Assembly: GCA_023667045.1 (NCBI GenBank)
Contig: JAMPAU010000004.1
Location: forward strand, 1 to 64,000
Length of the DNA: 64,000 bases
Direction: 5' to 3'
From: Ruminococcus flavefaciens
GTDB taxonomy: Bacteria; Bacillota; Clostridia; Oscillospirales; Ruminococcaceae
Every line of letters starts with the position of its first letter. Within the stretch, counting starts at the first letter, position 1. The position numbers and the translations under genes were made by a program. The notes under the pieces were generated by a model, which saw nothing but the letters and a program-made list of their open reading frames with translations, was not told the origin of the DNA and searched no databases. Positions 25,270-34,070 of the stretch are shown piece by piece.

Positions 25270-27735
25270 ATGAAATTTACAAAACGTCTGATTGCCGGAG
25301 CAATGTGTACGGCAACCGCCCTGTGTCAGCTTACCGCTAATCTGCCCGTTGCTCATTCAGCGGAAGAACTCGCCGACTCTGTCGCAAATGATTCCGGTCT
25401 TGACTATGACTTTGCACGTGCCTTACAGTATTCAATATACTTTTATGACGCTAATATGTGCGGTACGGAAGTGGAAGATAATAATCAGTATTCATGGCGT
25501 GGAAACTGTCACACCTATGATGCAGAAGTACCGTTGAAACCTATGCCCGACAGCAAAAGTGCAGGCACTAATCTTTCACAGGAATTTATTGACAAGTACA
25601 AGGATATTCTTGACCCCGACGGCGACGGCTTTATTGATGTTGCTGGAGGTTTTCACGATGCCGGAGACCATGTTAAATTCGGTATGCCGGAAAATTACGC
25701 CGCTTCAACTGTCGGCTGGGGATATTATGAATTTCGTGATTCCTACATAAAGACAGGTCAGCAGGAGCATATTGAAACTATACTCCGCTATTTCAATGAC
25801 TATCTCATGAAGTGTACTTTTCTTGATAAGGACGGCAACGTTATAGCCCACTGTTATCAAGTCGGCGACGGTGATATAGACCATGCCTACTGGAACTCTC
25901 CGGAAGTTGACAGCATGGCACGTCCGGCGTTTTTCCTTACTGCCGACAAACCTCAGACCGATTATGTCGCCTCTGCCGCCGCCTCTCTTGCTATCAACTA
26001 CCTCAATTTCAAGGACACCGACCCCGAATATGCACAGAAGTCTCTCGACTATGCAAAGGCTCTGTTTAAGTTCGCTATGGATAATCCTAAAGAACTCAGC
26101 GATAATGAAGACGGTCCGAAAGCCTACTATCGTTCAAGCAAGTGGGAAGATGATTACTGTTGGGCAGCCGCATGGCTTTACAAGATAACAGGCGACCACA
26201 AGTATCTTGAAGAAATATATCCTAATTATGACTATTATGCAGCACCGTGCTATGTCCACTGCTGGAATGACGTATGGGGCGGAGTACAATGTATTCTTGG
26301 TGAAATATCTATGGATAAACCACTGAAAGACGGCGAATACGTCTATCCGGATTTCATAGATGAATTTAAAGAATCAGCCGGAAAAAGTCCCTATGAAGAA
26401 ATGAACTGCTGGGACTCAGTGGCAAAGGCTATTGAAACGTATATGTCCGGCGGAGTGGGTACTGTAACTCCGGCTGGTTACTGGTGGCTTGATACATGGG
26501 GCTCGGCAAGATATAACACGGCAGGTCAGCTTGTGGCACTTGTTCACGATAAGTACGTTAACAACGGCAAAGCCGGAAAGTACAGCGAATGGGCTAAAGG
26601 TCAGATGGAGTACATCATGGGAAATAACCCCCTTAACCGTTCGTATATAGTCGGCTACAATGAAAACTCCGTTAAATATCCGCACCACAGAGCCTGCTCT
26701 GGTCTCACCAAGTGCGAAGACCCCGATGAACACAGATACGTGCTTTATGGTGCTTTAGCCGGCGGTCCTGATAATGCAGACGGTCACAACGATACAACGG
26801 CAGACTGGATTTACAATGAAGTAACCATTGACTACAATGCGGCTTTTGTCGGAGCGTGTGCCGGTCTTTATGAATTTTTCGGTACTGACAATATGAAACC
26901 TACTAAGGATTTTCCACCCGCTCCAAAGTTCAGCGGAGGAGAAGACGGCGGTAATAATTACTGGGTAAATGCCTGTGGAATTGACGACATAAAAGCTGAC
27001 GGTTGCGGAGTTACTAAAGTTTCGCTTATGGTTATGACTGATTCTACAAAGGTAAACAATGATATTTCAGTACGCTATTATTTCAACAGTTCTGAAATAT
27101 CCGATATAAACACAGTTACTGCAAGCAAGCTTTATGACCAGGCAGAAGTTGAAGCAGGTGCGACAAGTTCAATCAGCGGACCATACAAATACGACAAAGC
27201 CCCCGATACATATTATGTTGAAATAAAATGGGACGACTATAATATAGCCAATTCCGGCAAGAAGTACCAGTTTACTTTAGGTATGTATTACGGCGATAAT
27301 TGGAATCCCGAAAACGACTGGAGCTATCAGGGGCTTGAAATATTCAAGAATGATGACGCATTCTTTGGCACTGGCAATGAAGTTAAGGTTGATAATATAT
27401 GTGTTTATGCGGACGGTGTTCATGTCGGCGGTACAGAACCCGACGGAAGCACTCCGGTAAAAGAAGAACCCTCAACATCTTCTTCATCTGAAAATGATAA
27501 GATTTTATACGGCGATTCAAATGAGGACGGTAAAGTAAGCATGGCTGACGCTGTGCTTATAATGCAGGCACTTTCAAATCCCAACGATTATAAGCTTACT
27601 CCTCAGGGCATGATAAACGCTGACGTTGTAAATGTCGGCGACGGCGTAACCCCTAAGGACGCTCTGGCTATTCAGATGGTTGATATTGAAATTTATAAGT
27701 ATACCGACCTTCCTCTTGACAACATTGATGTTTGA
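25270..27735 (+). CDS. Secreted GH9 cellulase with CBM3c-like module and dockerin
   Basis: 821 residues from the ATG at 25270 (GGAGG upstream; an earlier in-frame start at 25213 has no site). Signal peptide at ~1-31. The GH9 catalytic domain at ~45-540 contains GGFHDAGDHVKFGMP (catalytic Asp pair), HHRACSG and DYNAAFVGACAGLYE, which carries the catalytic Glu region near the end of the fold. A CBM3c-like module follows (~560-730; NYWVNACGIDD to WSYQGLEIF), the kind that makes GH9 enzymes processive. A Ser/Thr linker then leads to a dockerin (YGDSNEDGKVSMADAVLIMQ, with a more distant second repeat NVGDGVTPKDALAIQMV). It cuts beta-1,4-glucan outside the cell, probably in a cellulosome. Confidence 0.92.
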   Translation: MKFTKRLIAGAMCTATALCQLTANLPVAHSAEELADSVANDSGLDYDFARALQYSIYFYDANMCGTEVEDNNQYSWRGNCHTYDAEVPLKPMPDSKSAGTNLSQEFIDKYKDILDPDGDGFIDVAGGFHDAGDHVKFGMPENYAASTVGWGYYEFRDSYIKTGQQEHIETILRYFNDYLMKCTFLDKDGNVIAHCYQVGDGDIDHAYWNSPEVDSMARPAFFLTADKPQTDYVASAAASLAINYLNFKDTDPEYAQKSLDYAKALFKFAMDNPKELSDNEDGPKAYYRSSKWEDDYCWAAAWLYKITGDHKYLEEIYPNYDYYAAPCYVHCWNDVWGGVQCILGEISMDKPLKDGEYVYPDFIDEFKESAGKSPYEEMNCWDSVAKAIETYMSGGVGTVTPAGYWWLDTWGSARYNTAGQLVALVHDKYVNNGKAGKYSEWAKGQMEYIMGNNPLNRSYIVGYNENSVKYPHHRACSGLTKCEDPDEHRYVLYGALAGGPDNADGHNDTTADWIYNEVTIDYNAAFVGACAGLYEFFGTDNMKPTKDFPPAPKFSGGEDGGNNYWVNACGIDDIKADGCGVTKVSLMVMTDSTKVNNDISVRYYFNSSEISDINTVTASKLYDQAEVEAGATSSISGPYKYDKAPDTYYVEIKWDDYNIANSGKKYQFTLGMYYGDNWNPENDWSYQGLEIFKNDDAFFGTGNEVKVDNICVYADGVHVGGTEPDGSTPVKEEPSTSSSSENDKILYGDSNEDGKVSMADAVLIMQALSNPNDYKLTPQGMINADVVNVGDGVTPKDALAIQMVDIEIYKYTDLPLDNIDV

Positions 27736-27752
27736 TTATCAGAAATAAAACA

Positions 27753-27795
27753 AACCGGCTGTTTGCTATAAAAACAGTCGGTTTTCATTTTTTTG
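27753..27795 (+). terminator. Terminator of the GH9 gene
   Basis: AACCGGCTGTTT pairs with AAACAGTCGGTT (one G-T pair), followed by a T-rich tail. Confidence 0.85.
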
Positions 27796-27869
27796 CATAT
27801 TATAACATATAATTACTGAAAAGTCAATAAATTAAATGATTTTTTTCAGTAAAAAATGCTCTTTTAGTA

Positions 27870-27898
27870 TGGACAAGCTAACAAGAAAATGATATAAT
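27870..27898 (+). promoter_or_regulatory. Promoter of the APH-fold kinase gene
   Basis: TGGACA, 17-base spacer, TATAAT, 35 bases before the ATG at 27933. Confidence 0.65.
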
Positions 27899-27932
27899 AA
27901 TATCAAATACAAAATATGAATGGAGTGGAAAA

Positions 27933-28682
27933 ATGAATAAAATTATTGCTGAAAGAAGCAGTAAAATCATTTACAGTGACGGATATAAATGCACAAAGGT
28001 CTTTAACTCGGAGTATTCAAGTTCTGATGTGCTTAATGAGGCTTTTAATCAGGCTATGGCTGAAAATGAGGGTCTCAGCGTTCCTAAGATATTTGAGGTC
28101 TCTGAAAAGGACGGCAAATGGTCGATAGTTTCGGAGTACATAGAGGGAAAGTCCCTCGCACAGCTTATGGAAGAAAACCCCGAAAATATGGACAGCTACC
28201 TTGAATTGTTTGTAAAACTTCAGCTTGACGTGCATTCAAAGATGTGTCCTACTCTGAAAAGGCTTAGTGATAAACTTCATACAAGAATAGAGCAGTCAAC
28301 TCTTTCTGCTACAGACCGTTTCGCACTGCACACACGTCTTGAATCTTTTCCGAAAAACAGCAAGCTATGCCACAGCGACTTCAACCCGTCTAATATCATA
28401 ATTTCCAGCGACGGCACGCCGTATATAATTGACTGGTCGCACGCCGTACAGGGCAACGCCTCAGCAGAAACTTCCATTACCTACCTTATGTTTCTTCTGA
28501 GCAACAAGCCGGATATTGCAGAAAAATATATTGAAATTTTCTGTGAAAAAAGCGGTACATCGGTTGAGTATGTAAAGAGGTGGATTCCTATTACTGCAAC
28601 GGCTATGGCTGTAAACAGATATCCGGAAAGACATGATTTTCTGATGAAACAGGTCGAAGACGGATTCACGGCAAAAATATAA
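27933..28682 (+). CDS. Aminoglycoside-phosphotransferase/choline-kinase-fold protein
   Basis: 249 residues. The kinase motifs are CHSDFNPSNIII (catalytic loop with Asp and Asn) and YIIDWSHA (metal-binding Asp). The N-lobe has PKIFEVSEKDGKWSIVSEYI with a charged hinge. The length fits the small APH-like family found in rumen bacteria (TIGR02172-like). The substrate is unknown; a sugar, choline or antibiotic hydroxyl is possible. It precedes the hydrogenase gene by 23 bases and may be cotranscribed, though no functional link is known. Confidence 0.8.
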   Translation: MNKIIAERSSKIIYSDGYKCTKVFNSEYSSSDVLNEAFNQAMAENEGLSVPKIFEVSEKDGKWSIVSEYIEGKSLAQLMEENPENMDSYLELFVKLQLDVHSKMCPTLKRLSDKLHTRIEQSTLSATDRFALHTRLESFPKNSKLCHSDFNPSNIIISSDGTPYIIDWSHAVQGNASAETSITYLMFLLSNKPDIAEKYIEIFCEKSGTSVEYVKRWIPITATAMAVNRYPERHDFLMKQVEDGFTAKI

Positions 28683-28705
28683 GGCTTAATTTTATGAGGT
28701 GAAAT

Positions 28706-30133
28706 ATGAGAAGATTCGATACAAAAGTACAGTATCTTAAATATAAGATACTCCGTGAGGTTGCACGTCAGGCGTGGAACGATACATTAATTGAAAATCT
28801 GATAAACATTCCGGAAATTATAGTGCCGGAAAAAGTCTCTACAATGCACTGCTGTGTATACAAGGACAGGGCGATTATTTCAAAACAGGTTAAGATTGCT
28901 ATAGGCGGAGACAAGGAAAACCCTAACGTGATTGAAGTTATTGACATTGCCTGTGACGAATGCTCAACTGTAGGCTATGAAATAACTGACTTTTGTCGTG
29001 GCTGTCTTGCACACCGCTGTGAAAATGCCTGTCCACGTGGTGCTATTTATTATGACTATAACCATAAAGCTCACATCGACAAGGAAAAATGCATTGAGTG
29101 CGGACTTTGTGCTAAGGTATGTCCGTATTCGGCTATTATAAACAGAAAACGTCCGTGTCAGATTGCCTGTAAGGTAAAGGCTATTTCTATCAATGAGGAC
29201 GGTTCGGCACAGATTGACAACAGCAAGTGCATAGAGTGCGGAGCTTGTGTATATCAGTGTCCTTTCGGGGCTATAATGGATAAGTCATATATACTTGATG
29301 TTATAGATATTATCAAGAAAAGCGATAACAACCAGAAGTACAAGGTATATGCAGTTGTTGCACCGTCTATATCAAGTCAGTTCTCGTATGCAAAGACCGG
29401 ACAGGTTATCAGCGGACTTAAAAAACTCGGCTTTGCAGACGTTGTAGAGGCGGCACTGGGTGCAGACATGGTAGCAGACAAAGAAGCAAAGGAACTGGCA
29501 GAAAAGGGCTTTTTGACAAGTTCATGCTGTCCGGCATTCGTTTCATACATAAAGAAACACGTCCCCGATATGCTCGAAAACGTCTCTCACAATCTTTCGC
29601 CTATGGCTGAAATTTCAAAGCACATCAAGGAAAATGACAAGAGTGCAAAGGTTGTATTCATAGGACCTTGCACCGCTAAAAAGTCTGAAATAAAGCTTGA
29701 TACCGTAAAGCCCTATGTTGATTCTGTAATGACCTTCGAGGAACTTCAGGCTATGTTTGACAGCCGTGACATTGATATAAATGAACTGGGTGAGGACGTT
29801 CTGAATGACGCATCATTCTATGGAAGAATATTTGCAAGAAGCGGAGGTCTTTCAGAGGCAGTCGCACAGGGTCTCAAAGAAAACAGTCTTGAAGACTTTG
29901 AACTTAAACCATGCATATGCAACGGCATTGAGGAGTGCAAGGTTGCACTGACAAAGGCAAAAAGAAAAGTACTAAAGGAGAATTTCATTGAGGGAATGGT
30001 ATGTCCCGACGGCTGTATAGGCGGAGCAGGCTGTCTCACTCATGGTGCAAAGAGCAAGGCACAGGTTGATAAATACGGCAAGGAAACGTCTGAAAAGACT
30101 ATCAAGGACGCTGTAAATAATTTCAAATTATAA
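28706..30133 (+). CDS. Monomeric [FeFe] hydrogenase, group B type
   Basis: 475 residues. An N-terminal region contains CDEC (83-86), CRGC (97-100) and CENAC (105-109). Two 4Fe-4S ferredoxin motifs follow (CIECGLCAKVCP at 129-140 and CIECGACVYQCP at 175-186). The H-cluster motifs are L1 TSSCCPAF (271-278), L2 IGPCTAKKSE (319-328) and L3 MVCPDGCIGG (431-440). The GPC and PDGC forms, and the Phe after PA, differ from the bifurcating group A pattern and fit group B (TIGR04105-like). No flavin or NADH domain is present, so the partner is probably ferredoxin, evolving or oxidising H2. It is cytoplasmic and oxygen-sensitive, and maturases HydE, HydF and HydG would be needed from elsewhere. Confidence 0.9.
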   Translation: MRRFDTKVQYLKYKILREVARQAWNDTLIENLINIPEIIVPEKVSTMHCCVYKDRAIISKQVKIAIGGDKENPNVIEVIDIACDECSTVGYEITDFCRGCLAHRCENACPRGAIYYDYNHKAHIDKEKCIECGLCAKVCPYSAIINRKRPCQIACKVKAISINEDGSAQIDNSKCIECGACVYQCPFGAIMDKSYILDVIDIIKKSDNNQKYKVYAVVAPSISSQFSYAKTGQVISGLKKLGFADVVEAALGADMVADKEAKELAEKGFLTSSCCPAFVSYIKKHVPDMLENVSHNLSPMAEISKHIKENDKSAKVVFIGPCTAKKSEIKLDTVKPYVDSVMTFEELQAMFDSRDIDINELGEDVLNDASFYGRIFARSGGLSEAVAQGLKENSLEDFELKPCICNGIEECKVALTKAKRKVLKENFIEGMVCPDGCIGGAGCLTHGAKSKAQVDKYGKETSEKTIKDAVNNFKL

Positions 30134-30137
30134 TTGA

Positions 30138-30176
30138 TATAAAAAGCCGTATATGAAAAAGTGTACGGCTTTTTGT
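30138..30176 (+). terminator. Terminator of the hydrogenase gene
   Basis: AAAAAGCCGTA (30141-30151) pairs with TACGGCTTTTT (30164-30174). Confidence 0.9.
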
Positions 30177-30264
30177 TAAATAAGAAAAATATGTTTTTAA
30201 CCGCACATTATGCCCCTCTGAAACGTCAGACAATATAGAAATATATTTTTTGGAGGAGTTAGCT

Positions 30265-31878
30265 ATGAATAAAAAATTAATCGCTATGATGTCGGCAATG
30301 GTAATGAGTTTTTCCGCCGTGCCGTTTACCGCAAACGCAACCGAAGAACCGGAAATACTTCCGGACTGGATACCGCAGACTTTCACAGAGGCACTGCATT
30401 TTGCCAACGAATATGGCAAGACCCACATTGAAGACGGTCTGATATGCTGTGTCCGTCAGAAATCCCTTGACGAGCGTTATGAATACACTACAGAGTATTC
30501 CGACGACGATTCAATGTCTTTGCTGACACTCTCCAGTGAGACTTATAGTTTTGTCATGCCGGAAAAGCCCGACGAATCCGACACAGAAGCCTATCAGGAA
30601 TATTTAGACTTTCTGAACGAAAACTACATAAGCGAAAGTTATGTTGAATATTTCGGAGAGGTCAAGGCAAGTTTTGAATATGAGGTTACAGTATATAGCA
30701 TGAATCCGTCAGGCAGTGTTGAAATCAATTGGCGAAAAGAATCTGCCGATACCGGTGAGGTATGGGACACCACAACGCTTACCTTTGAATCTTCAGAAAA
30801 TGGCGAAATAACAGAGACTGATATATACGGCTGGTTTCCGGACGCTCCGGCTGAAAGCATACTTGAACCCGTTTCAGTAATAAACAACCATATTGTTTTC
30901 TGTGATTATATATGTACTGACGGCGGTTTTTCACTGTTGTTTGAACAGACAGGCACAGCAGAGCTTGAATGTGTAGCAGAAAGTTATCTTAACGGAGCAA
31001 TGGTTACCGTTTCAGCACCGGGAGGAAGCAATAAAATAGCAAGAGCCTATAAACCGCTTGATTCCGGTACAGTGAAAGTTACTTTTACACAGGCACAGGA
31101 CTGGAAAGGCGGTTCTGTCGGTGATGTCACTACAAAATATTACGACGTTGACGAGGACGGCAATATAACCGAAATCGAAGGAATAAGTGCTGGCGACTGC
31201 AATGACGACGGTAAGTTTACTGTATCGGACGTTGTAATGTTTCAGAAGTGGCTTTCCGGTAAGGGCGATATAACCAAATGGCAGAATGCTGATTTCACAT
31301 GGGACAATAACCTTGATGTTTTCGATTTGACTATCATGAAACAGGAACTTCTTAAAACTCTGCCGGAAATAACCGCCAAAACAGACAACGTTTCTGCCGA
31401 CGATATAACCATACTCAAAAGTGAAATTTTATGTCGTTTTCCAGATACAGATATGAGTGATTTCTCTTTCAGGTATAGTCCGGATACTGACATATCCAGA
31501 ACGGTATTTGACGTTTACTATAAAGGTCTGCTTGTGCATGGTTGCGGAAATATAAGTTTTTATGACAGCAGTGTATACGCAAGCATTATAAGACGCAATG
31601 ACGGTTTAAGAGAAGTAATAATAAATCTCGTGCAGTCTCCGGAAGATATAATGGCTGTTGACACTCATGCGGAAATTATTGACCGTTACGAAATGAAAAA
31701 AATGCTTGACAGTGAAGAATATCCGGAGCTGATAATATATGTTGATTACGAGGATAAGCCGGTACTCGCCTACAGACTGGAAGATTCTAACGGTTACGGC
31801 GAGACTATCTATGATGCAGTGACAGGCGAAGAAATAATTCCGTATATTACTTGTGTTCTGCCCATAGAATATGCATAA
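30265..31878 (+). CDS. Secreted protein with an internal dockerin and a PepSY/FTP-like tail
   Basis: 537 residues from the ATG at 30265 (GGAGGAG upstream). Signal peptide at ~1-26. The N-terminal ~280 residues are a beta-rich region with no recognised enzyme fold. A dockerin lies in the middle (~305-365: GDCNDDGKFTVSDVVMFQ, then FTWDNNLDVFDLTIMKQELL), not at the C-terminus as usual. The last ~150 residues end in PVLAYRLEDSNGYGETIYD and AVTGEEIIPYI, which resembles the PepSY/FTP propeptide domain of secreted metalloproteases (xAYxVxxxxxxxxxxxDAxTGEV). It may dock to the cellulosome as an inhibitor or structural protein. No catalytic residues are seen. Confidence 0.75.
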   Translation: MNKKLIAMMSAMVMSFSAVPFTANATEEPEILPDWIPQTFTEALHFANEYGKTHIEDGLICCVRQKSLDERYEYTTEYSDDDSMSLLTLSSETYSFVMPEKPDESDTEAYQEYLDFLNENYISESYVEYFGEVKASFEYEVTVYSMNPSGSVEINWRKESADTGEVWDTTTLTFESSENGEITETDIYGWFPDAPAESILEPVSVINNHIVFCDYICTDGGFSLLFEQTGTAELECVAESYLNGAMVTVSAPGGSNKIARAYKPLDSGTVKVTFTQAQDWKGGSVGDVTTKYYDVDEDGNITEIEGISAGDCNDDGKFTVSDVVMFQKWLSGKGDITKWQNADFTWDNNLDVFDLTIMKQELLKTLPEITAKTDNVSADDITILKSEILCRFPDTDMSDFSFRYSPDTDISRTVFDVYYKGLLVHGCGNISFYDSSVYASIIRRNDGLREVIINLVQSPEDIMAVDTHAEIIDRYEMKKMLDSEEYPELIIYVDYEDKPVLAYRLEDSNGYGETIYDAVTGEEIIPYITCVLPIEYA

Positions 31879-31893
31879 TTAGGAGGATTTTTA

Positions 31894-32412
31894 ATGATTA
31901 GCGACGAAATACTTAAAGAGATGTCGCACGACGAACTAACAGAACTTATACACATCTACTCAAAAAACTGGCTCGCCATAGACGGTGCATGGTTTCAGGC
32001 GGTAGAGAAAAGTCGTGGCATGGACGAAGCAATGTTGCGTGACGCTGAGGCTTGGAAAGTCTTTACAGTTGCGGAGGCACGGAGAATTAAAAAATTCCTT
32101 AAACTTCCGGAGCAGGCAGAGCTTGACGGTCTTGAAAAAGCCTTAAAGATACGTTTCTATGCCAACATAAACACTGGTGAGATAATCCGTGAAAATAATA
32201 CGCTTACGTATAAAAATACTGATTGTTTCGTACAGACAGCACGTCAACGCAAAAACATGGAGTATCATTCGTGCAAGTCTGTGGGGATTATAGAGTATTC
32301 TGAGTTTGCGAAAGTAATTGATAACCGTATTTCGTGCGAGTGTCTGAGCTGTTATCCGGACATAACAGATAATAGCTGTTGCTGTTCGTGGAAGTTCACG
32401 CTTGAATGCTGA
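31894..32412 (+). CDS. DUF6125 family protein
   Basis: 172 residues, 15 bases after the previous gene with AGGAGG. The pattern KNWLAIDGAWFQAVEKSRGM, then DAEAWKVFTVAEARRIKKF, fits DUF6125, a cytoplasmic family of unknown function. The C-terminal third has a cluster of cysteines (CECLSCYPDITDNSCCC, CKS and a terminal EC), suggesting a metal or iron-sulfur site. Cotranscription with the dockerin protein is likely by spacing but unexplained. Confidence 0.75.
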   Translation: MISDEILKEMSHDELTELIHIYSKNWLAIDGAWFQAVEKSRGMDEAMLRDAEAWKVFTVAEARRIKKFLKLPEQAELDGLEKALKIRFYANINTGEIIRENNTLTYKNTDCFVQTARQRKNMEYHSCKSVGIIEYSEFAKVIDNRISCECLSCYPDITDNSCCCSWKFTLEC

Positions 32413-32424
32413 TTAAAAATAATA

Positions 32425-32474
32425 TGTCAATACAAAACAGTTCCGGAAAAAACTAAAAATTTCCGGAACTATTT
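32425..32474 (+). terminator. Terminator carrying a dispersed repeat (copy 2)
   Basis: AGTTCCGGAAA (32439-32449) pairs with 32460-32470. Bases 32425-32444 match 24671-24690 closely, including TGTCAATACAAAACAGTTCC. Confidence 0.8.
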
Positions 32475-32552
32475 TATATTTACATTTTATATTGTTTTTA
32501 TTATAATATAATACATCAAAACCTCAAAATATAAAACAGGGAGAGATGAATT

Positions 32553-33536
32553 TTGAAAAGTAAAAAAACAAGAGTATCTGTATTTATTATGATAGCCATA
32601 TTGATGATGTCTGTATTTACAGGTTGCGGTGCATTGGACACTATAAAAGAAGCATGGAATGCCTCCGATAATTATGTGAAACGTTACGACGACGGACTGA
32701 AAAATATTGATTATTATGACGGCTCAGATTTAGATACATTCCAGACAACGCCGGAATTATTTTGGGCAACGGAAATAGACTTGAATGCCGAGCAGAGTGA
32801 AGGCAAGACTGTTGATTCATTTGGCAATGAAATTTTAATCATAACTGCACCATCCGTTAAAGGAAACGGAGAGGTCGCATATATCAATGTAGAACTGAAA
32901 AGCGGGACATACAACAAGGACAGGCTTGACTGCATTTTGTCAGATATAAGGGAAATAAGAAAAAAATATAAATCATATTCTAAGGTGATTGTGGTTTTCA
33001 GAAACAGCGGAGCATACATAGAATGGTTTACCATTCACAAAAACGAAAACAAAAGCGATGATACAATAATATGTCGTGAAGATTATATTGATTATATTAA
33101 ATGTGCTTATGACAAATATTTTTCTGTAGAAAATAATGAGTATTATTACAGCTGTCAACTGCCAGAAGAAGTATATGAAATTGATATTAAAAAGGCATTT
33201 AAAGATACACAGTTTTCAAGCGGAGACTTACAGATAAAATATAAAAGCGAGATGAATAGTGATATTATAAACTGCCTTGATTACTGGACAGTTATGTTTC
33301 AGTTCCGGTATGAAGTTTATCCGGATAGCGAAGAAGATTCCCTTACTGTTATCATGTATCCCGACGAGGGCGAAAACGACAAGGATAATATGATAGAGTT
33401 CTTTTCAGAACTTAGAGTATTTATGGAAGAAAATTACAAGCATTACACAATTATACGTGAAATATCTAAAAATGGAAAAGTAATTCATGATATACGTGAC
33501 GGTGAAGTGCAGATATGCAAGCTTAGTAAATATTGA
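32553..33536 (+). CDS. Hypothetical lipoprotein
   Basis: 327 residues, TTG start with GGGAGAG seven bases upstream; no in-frame ATG fits better. The lipobox is VFTGC near residue 26, so it is exported and lipid-anchored. The mature part has Tyr/Asp-rich segments and a fairly regular alternating pattern, with no recognised domain. A terminator follows directly, and it converges on the monooxygenase gene. Confidence 0.65.
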   Translation: MKSKKTRVSVFIMIAILMMSVFTGCGALDTIKEAWNASDNYVKRYDDGLKNIDYYDGSDLDTFQTTPELFWATEIDLNAEQSEGKTVDSFGNEILIITAPSVKGNGEVAYINVELKSGTYNKDRLDCILSDIREIRKKYKSYSKVIVVFRNSGAYIEWFTIHKNENKSDDTIICREDYIDYIKCAYDKYFSVENNEYYYSCQLPEEVYEIDIKKAFKDTQFSSGDLQIKYKSEMNSDIINCLDYWTVMFQFRYEVYPDSEEDSLTVIMYPDEGENDKDNMIEFFSELRVFMEENYKHYTIIREISKNGKVIHDIRDGEVQICKLSKY

Positions 33537-33540
33537 CCTT

Positions 33541-33582
33541 ATAAAAAACAGACTGCAAAAAAATTTACAGTCTGTTTTTTAT
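33541..33582. terminator. Bidirectional terminator
   Basis: AAAAAACAGACTG (33543-33555) pairs perfectly with CAGTCTGTTTTTT (33568-33580). It serves the lipoprotein on the plus strand and the ABM protein on the minus strand. Confidence 0.9.
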
Positions 33583-33903
33583 ATATTTTTTGTCGTTGTC
33601 GGTTATGGAATCGTTGTCAGCCGAAAAACGTTCTACTTTCATGTTGAGATTATATTTGTCACGCAACTCTGATATTTTAGACATCATAGGTGATTTATGA
33701 TGTATGTCAAGTGCCTTTTGATTTTCCCATACATCAATTAAAAGAAGTGTTTCGCTGTTGTCCATAGGGAAAAAGTATTCATAGCGGATATTGCCTTTTT
33801 CGGCACAGATATCGTCAACTATACCGCTTGCGGTCATTTCTTCTGCAAATTTACGAGCGTTTCCGTGCGTGCCGGAATAGTAAATATTTATATATATAGC
33901 CAT
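33565..33903 (-). CDS. ABM-superfamily (YgiN-like) monooxygenase
   Basis: 112 residues, the usual size for the single-domain antibiotic-biosynthesis-monooxygenase fold. The conserved parts are an N-terminal strand, RYEYFFPMDNSETLLLIDVW and ENQKALDIHHKSP, where the W-x-x-x-x-A-x-x-x-H pattern is typical. Members oxidise quinones or other small phenolics, often as dimers, and many have no known substrate. GGAGG precedes the ATG on the minus strand. The C-terminal ~20 residues are extra and charged, and overlap the terminator. Confidence 0.8.
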   Translation of the reverse strand: MAIYINIYYSGTHGNARKFAEEMTASGIVDDICAEKGNIRYEYFFPMDNSETLLLIDVWENQKALDIHHKSPMMSKISELRDKYNLNMKVERFSADNDSITDNDKKYIKNRL

Positions 33904-34024
33904 AGTCTTCCTCCTATGTGATTTTTAAGTATTATACCATAAAATCATATAAATTGTCAAGATAAAAGATTGGAATTTGCAACAAAGCATAACCTTAACA
34001 GTATACGGATTTTTTTATGAATAC

Positions 34025-34053
34025 TTGCAATTTTATGTGAAATATGATATAAT
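34025..34053 (+). promoter_or_regulatory. Promoter of the SF0329/flavoprotein unit
   Basis: TTGCAA, 17-base spacer, TATAAT, 17 bases before the ATG at 34071. Confidence 0.7.
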
Positions 34054-34070
34054 ACCATAGAGGTGAGACT

